34,104 bases of DNA from the NCBI GenBank assembly GCA_013152755.1, contig JAADFR010000024.1, positions 1 through 34,104 of the forward strand, in the 5' to 3' direction. Below the pieces are notes generated by a model. That model was not told where the DNA came from, did not search any database, and saw nothing but the letters and a program-made list of their open reading frames with translations. Source of the DNA: Alphaproteobacteria bacterium. GTDB lineage: Bacteria; Pseudomonadota; Alphaproteobacteria; Sphingomonadales; Emcibacteraceae. Shown here piece after piece: positions 32,467 through 34,104 of the stretch. Every line of letters begins with the position of its first letter. The stretch's first letter is position 1. Position numbers and translations under genes: made by a program.

Positions 32467-34014
32467 TTAGGCTTTCAAAGCCGGAGGTTGATAATCATAA
32501 TTCCATCTTGACGACTGTTCATAGGCATAGGCTATCTGGAGAAGCTCAAAATCTTTACCCATAGGGCCAATGATCTGCATCCCCATAGGCAACCCCTTGT
32601 CATTAAAACCAACCGGTACATTTATCACTGGACAGCCGGACATGGTGCCGGGCACAACGACCTCCATCCAGCGATGGTATGTATCCATATCACGTCCCGC
32701 CACCGTTTTCGGCCAATGAATATTTTTATCAAATGGAAAGACCTGCGCTGTCGGGATTATGAGGAAATCATGGCGTTCAAAGGCATGGGTGATTGCGGTA
32801 TAGAAATCGGCCCTTGCCGTTGTGGCCTTATAGACATCGCTGCCTGATAATTTTCGGCCATTCTCAATTTCCCAAATGGCTTCAGGTTTTAAAAGGCCCC
32901 GCGTTTTATGGTTATCATAAAATTGCCCCAGCCGACCATCCATCCACCAGTGGCGAAGATTTTTCCATGATTGCCAAAGGTCATTCATGGCGTAATCAAT
33001 GTTGGCTTCTTCGACGATGCAATCCATATCAGTGAAATGGCCCAAAGACTTCAGACATAGTTCCAATATACCCTTTTCCATGGGATAATAGCCATCCATA
33101 TTCCCGAGCCAGCCAATGCGGACGCCCGCCATATCTTTGTCAAGCGGCAGGGCAAATTGCCGTGGATCATCATGCAAAGACAGCGGTGACCTAGGATCAT
33201 ACCCCGCCATTGTTGACAGTAATTTAGCCGTATCCGCTACATTTCTGCCCATAGGACCGAGGCAGGCCAATTGTTGGTAAAAATTAACGTCGCCTGCCAC
33301 GCGGCCAAGGGAAGGCCGGAATCCGATGACATTATTAAAAGCCGCAGGGTTTCTTAAAGACCCCATCATATCGCTCCCATCCGCCACCGGCACCATTTTG
33401 AGCGCCAGACTGGTTGCGGCACCACCACTGCTACCGCCGGATGTCTTGGTGGGATCATAAGCACTGCCCGTGGCTCCGAACACAGTGTTATATGATTGCG
33501 ACCCAAGGCCGAATTCCGGCACATTGGTCTTGCCGATAAAAATGGCACCGGAGGCGCGTATTTTCTCAACAAAGATGCTATCCGTTTCCGCAATATGACC
33601 CTTGAATATCCGTGAGCCTAACGTTGTGTGAATATCTTTGATATCGGCCAGGTCTTTCACGGCATGGGGAAAGCCGTGCATCCAACCATGATAAACCCCC
33701 TTTTGAAGGTCCTGATCCCGCGCTTTGGCCTCAGCAAGCAATTCATCATGATTCCGACGGAGAATGATAGCATTCACTGCGGGGTTATAGCGATCAATAT
33801 GGGCGAGGTAACTCGTCATTACTTCGACACAGGAAACGGCACGGCCCTTAATTGCAGCAGAGAGTTCAAGAGCCGACATATTAATAATATCGCCTAAGTA
33901 TCTGTGAAGCGTAACCGTGGACCTGGCATTTGATACCGCAAGCCCGGTTCCAATCATTGCAGAACCGGCTAAAAAAGCTCTGCGATGTATTTTCCTCTTC
34001 ATACCCATCGGCAT
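32467..34014 (-). CDS. Exported amidase (amidase signature family) with Tat signal
   Basis: This 515-residue protein begins with a twin-arginine signal (HRRAFLAG at 10-17 followed by a hydrophobic stretch to about 30), so it is probably periplasmic. The amidase signature triad is visible: K120 in HAVKDLAD, the serine pair in SGGSSGGAA (192-200) and the nucleophile S219 in GSDMMGSLRNP. GAGGG lies 6 bases before the chosen ATG. It heads a malonate uptake and activation operon, so it may release malonate from an amide such as malonamate or an ureido compound. Malonamidases and ureidomalonase belong to the same family, but the real substrate cannot be read from the sequence. Confidence 0.85.
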   Translation of the reverse strand: MPMGMKRKIHRRAFLAGSAMIGTGLAVSNARSTVTLHRYLGDIINMSALELSAAIKGRAVSCVEVMTSYLAHIDRYNPAVNAIILRRNHDELLAEAKARDQDLQKGVYHGWMHGFPHAVKDLADIKDIHTTLGSRIFKGHIAETDSIFVEKIRASGAIFIGKTNVPEFGLGSQSYNTVFGATGSAYDPTKTSGGSSGGAATSLALKMVPVADGSDMMGSLRNPAAFNNVIGFRPSLGRVAGDVNFYQQLACLGPMGRNVADTAKLLSTMAGYDPRSPLSLHDDPRQFALPLDKDMAGVRIGWLGNMDGYYPMEKGILELCLKSLGHFTDMDCIVEEANIDYAMNDLWQSWKNLRHWWMDGRLGQFYDNHKTRGLLKPEAIWEIENGRKLSGSDVYKATTARADFYTAITHAFERHDFLIIPTAQVFPFDKNIHWPKTVAGRDMDTYHRWMEVVVPGTMSGCPVINVPVGFNDKGLPMGMQIIGPMGKDFELLQIAYAYEQSSRWNYDYQPPALKA

Positions 34015-34104
34015 TTTTAACCCTCTTATTCATAATGAGCAGGTTAATAAAGAAGGGGCATTCATAGACATATCTTCTTTATCATTCAGCTTCTTATTAG
34101 AAGT

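Overview
This window looks like a catabolic segment from a moderate-GC proteobacterium. An alphaproteobacterium, probably marine, is my best guess from overall gene style, but no rRNA or other phylogenetic marker is present. I see no tRNA, rRNA, CRISPR array or insertion sequence. Nearly all the DNA is protein-coding and is organised into four modules for degrading aromatic compounds and malonate.

Region 1 (about 230-13810) encodes what looks like an almost complete naphthalene-to-gentisate pathway in two operons. Operon A (443-9653) holds gentisate 1,2-dioxygenase (frameshifted), fumarylpyruvate hydrolase, both subunits of a salicylate 5-hydroxylase-type Rieske oxygenase, a Rieske ferredoxin, a salicylaldehyde dehydrogenase-like ALDH, a hydratase-aldolase, the alpha and beta subunits of a naphthalene dioxygenase-like enzyme, and a cis-dihydrodiol dehydrogenase. 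A NahR-like LysR regulator follows on the minus strand. Operon B (10711-13808) holds a two-subunit LigAB-type ring-cleavage dioxygenase, a 2-hydroxychromene-2-carboxylate isomerase, a maleylpyruvate isomerase and a DJ-1/PfpI protein. A 34-bp element, 27/34 identical without gaps, lies ahead of both operons (234-267 and 10594-10627) and is the likely NahR-type operator. No ferredoxin reductase dedicated to the Rieske enzymes is present.

Region 2 (13816-27508) is a toluene-monooxygenase module. A divergent XylR/DmpR-type sigma-54 activator faces a good -24/-12 promoter (15919-15935). This appears to drive one operon of about 11.5 kb: a YCF48-like secreted protein, an RND/MMPL transporter, a DUF1302 outer-membrane protein, a DUF1329 periplasmic protein, then tmoABCDEF homologues, ending at a strong intrinsic terminator. 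The four envelope genes are plausibly a hydrophobic-substrate transport system coupled to the monooxygenase.

Region 3 (27513-29416, minus strand) has a zinc alcohol dehydrogenase and a meta-cleavage-product hydrolase. A second, nearly identical sigma-54 promoter (29455-29471, minus strand) precedes them, so the same activator probably controls both units.

Region 4 (29755-34014, minus strand) is a malonate operon: a Tat-exported amidase, malonate transporter subunits MadL and MadM, and malonyl-CoA synthetase MatB. The last 90 bases (34015-34104) hold the amidase ribosome-binding site and nothing else I recognise.
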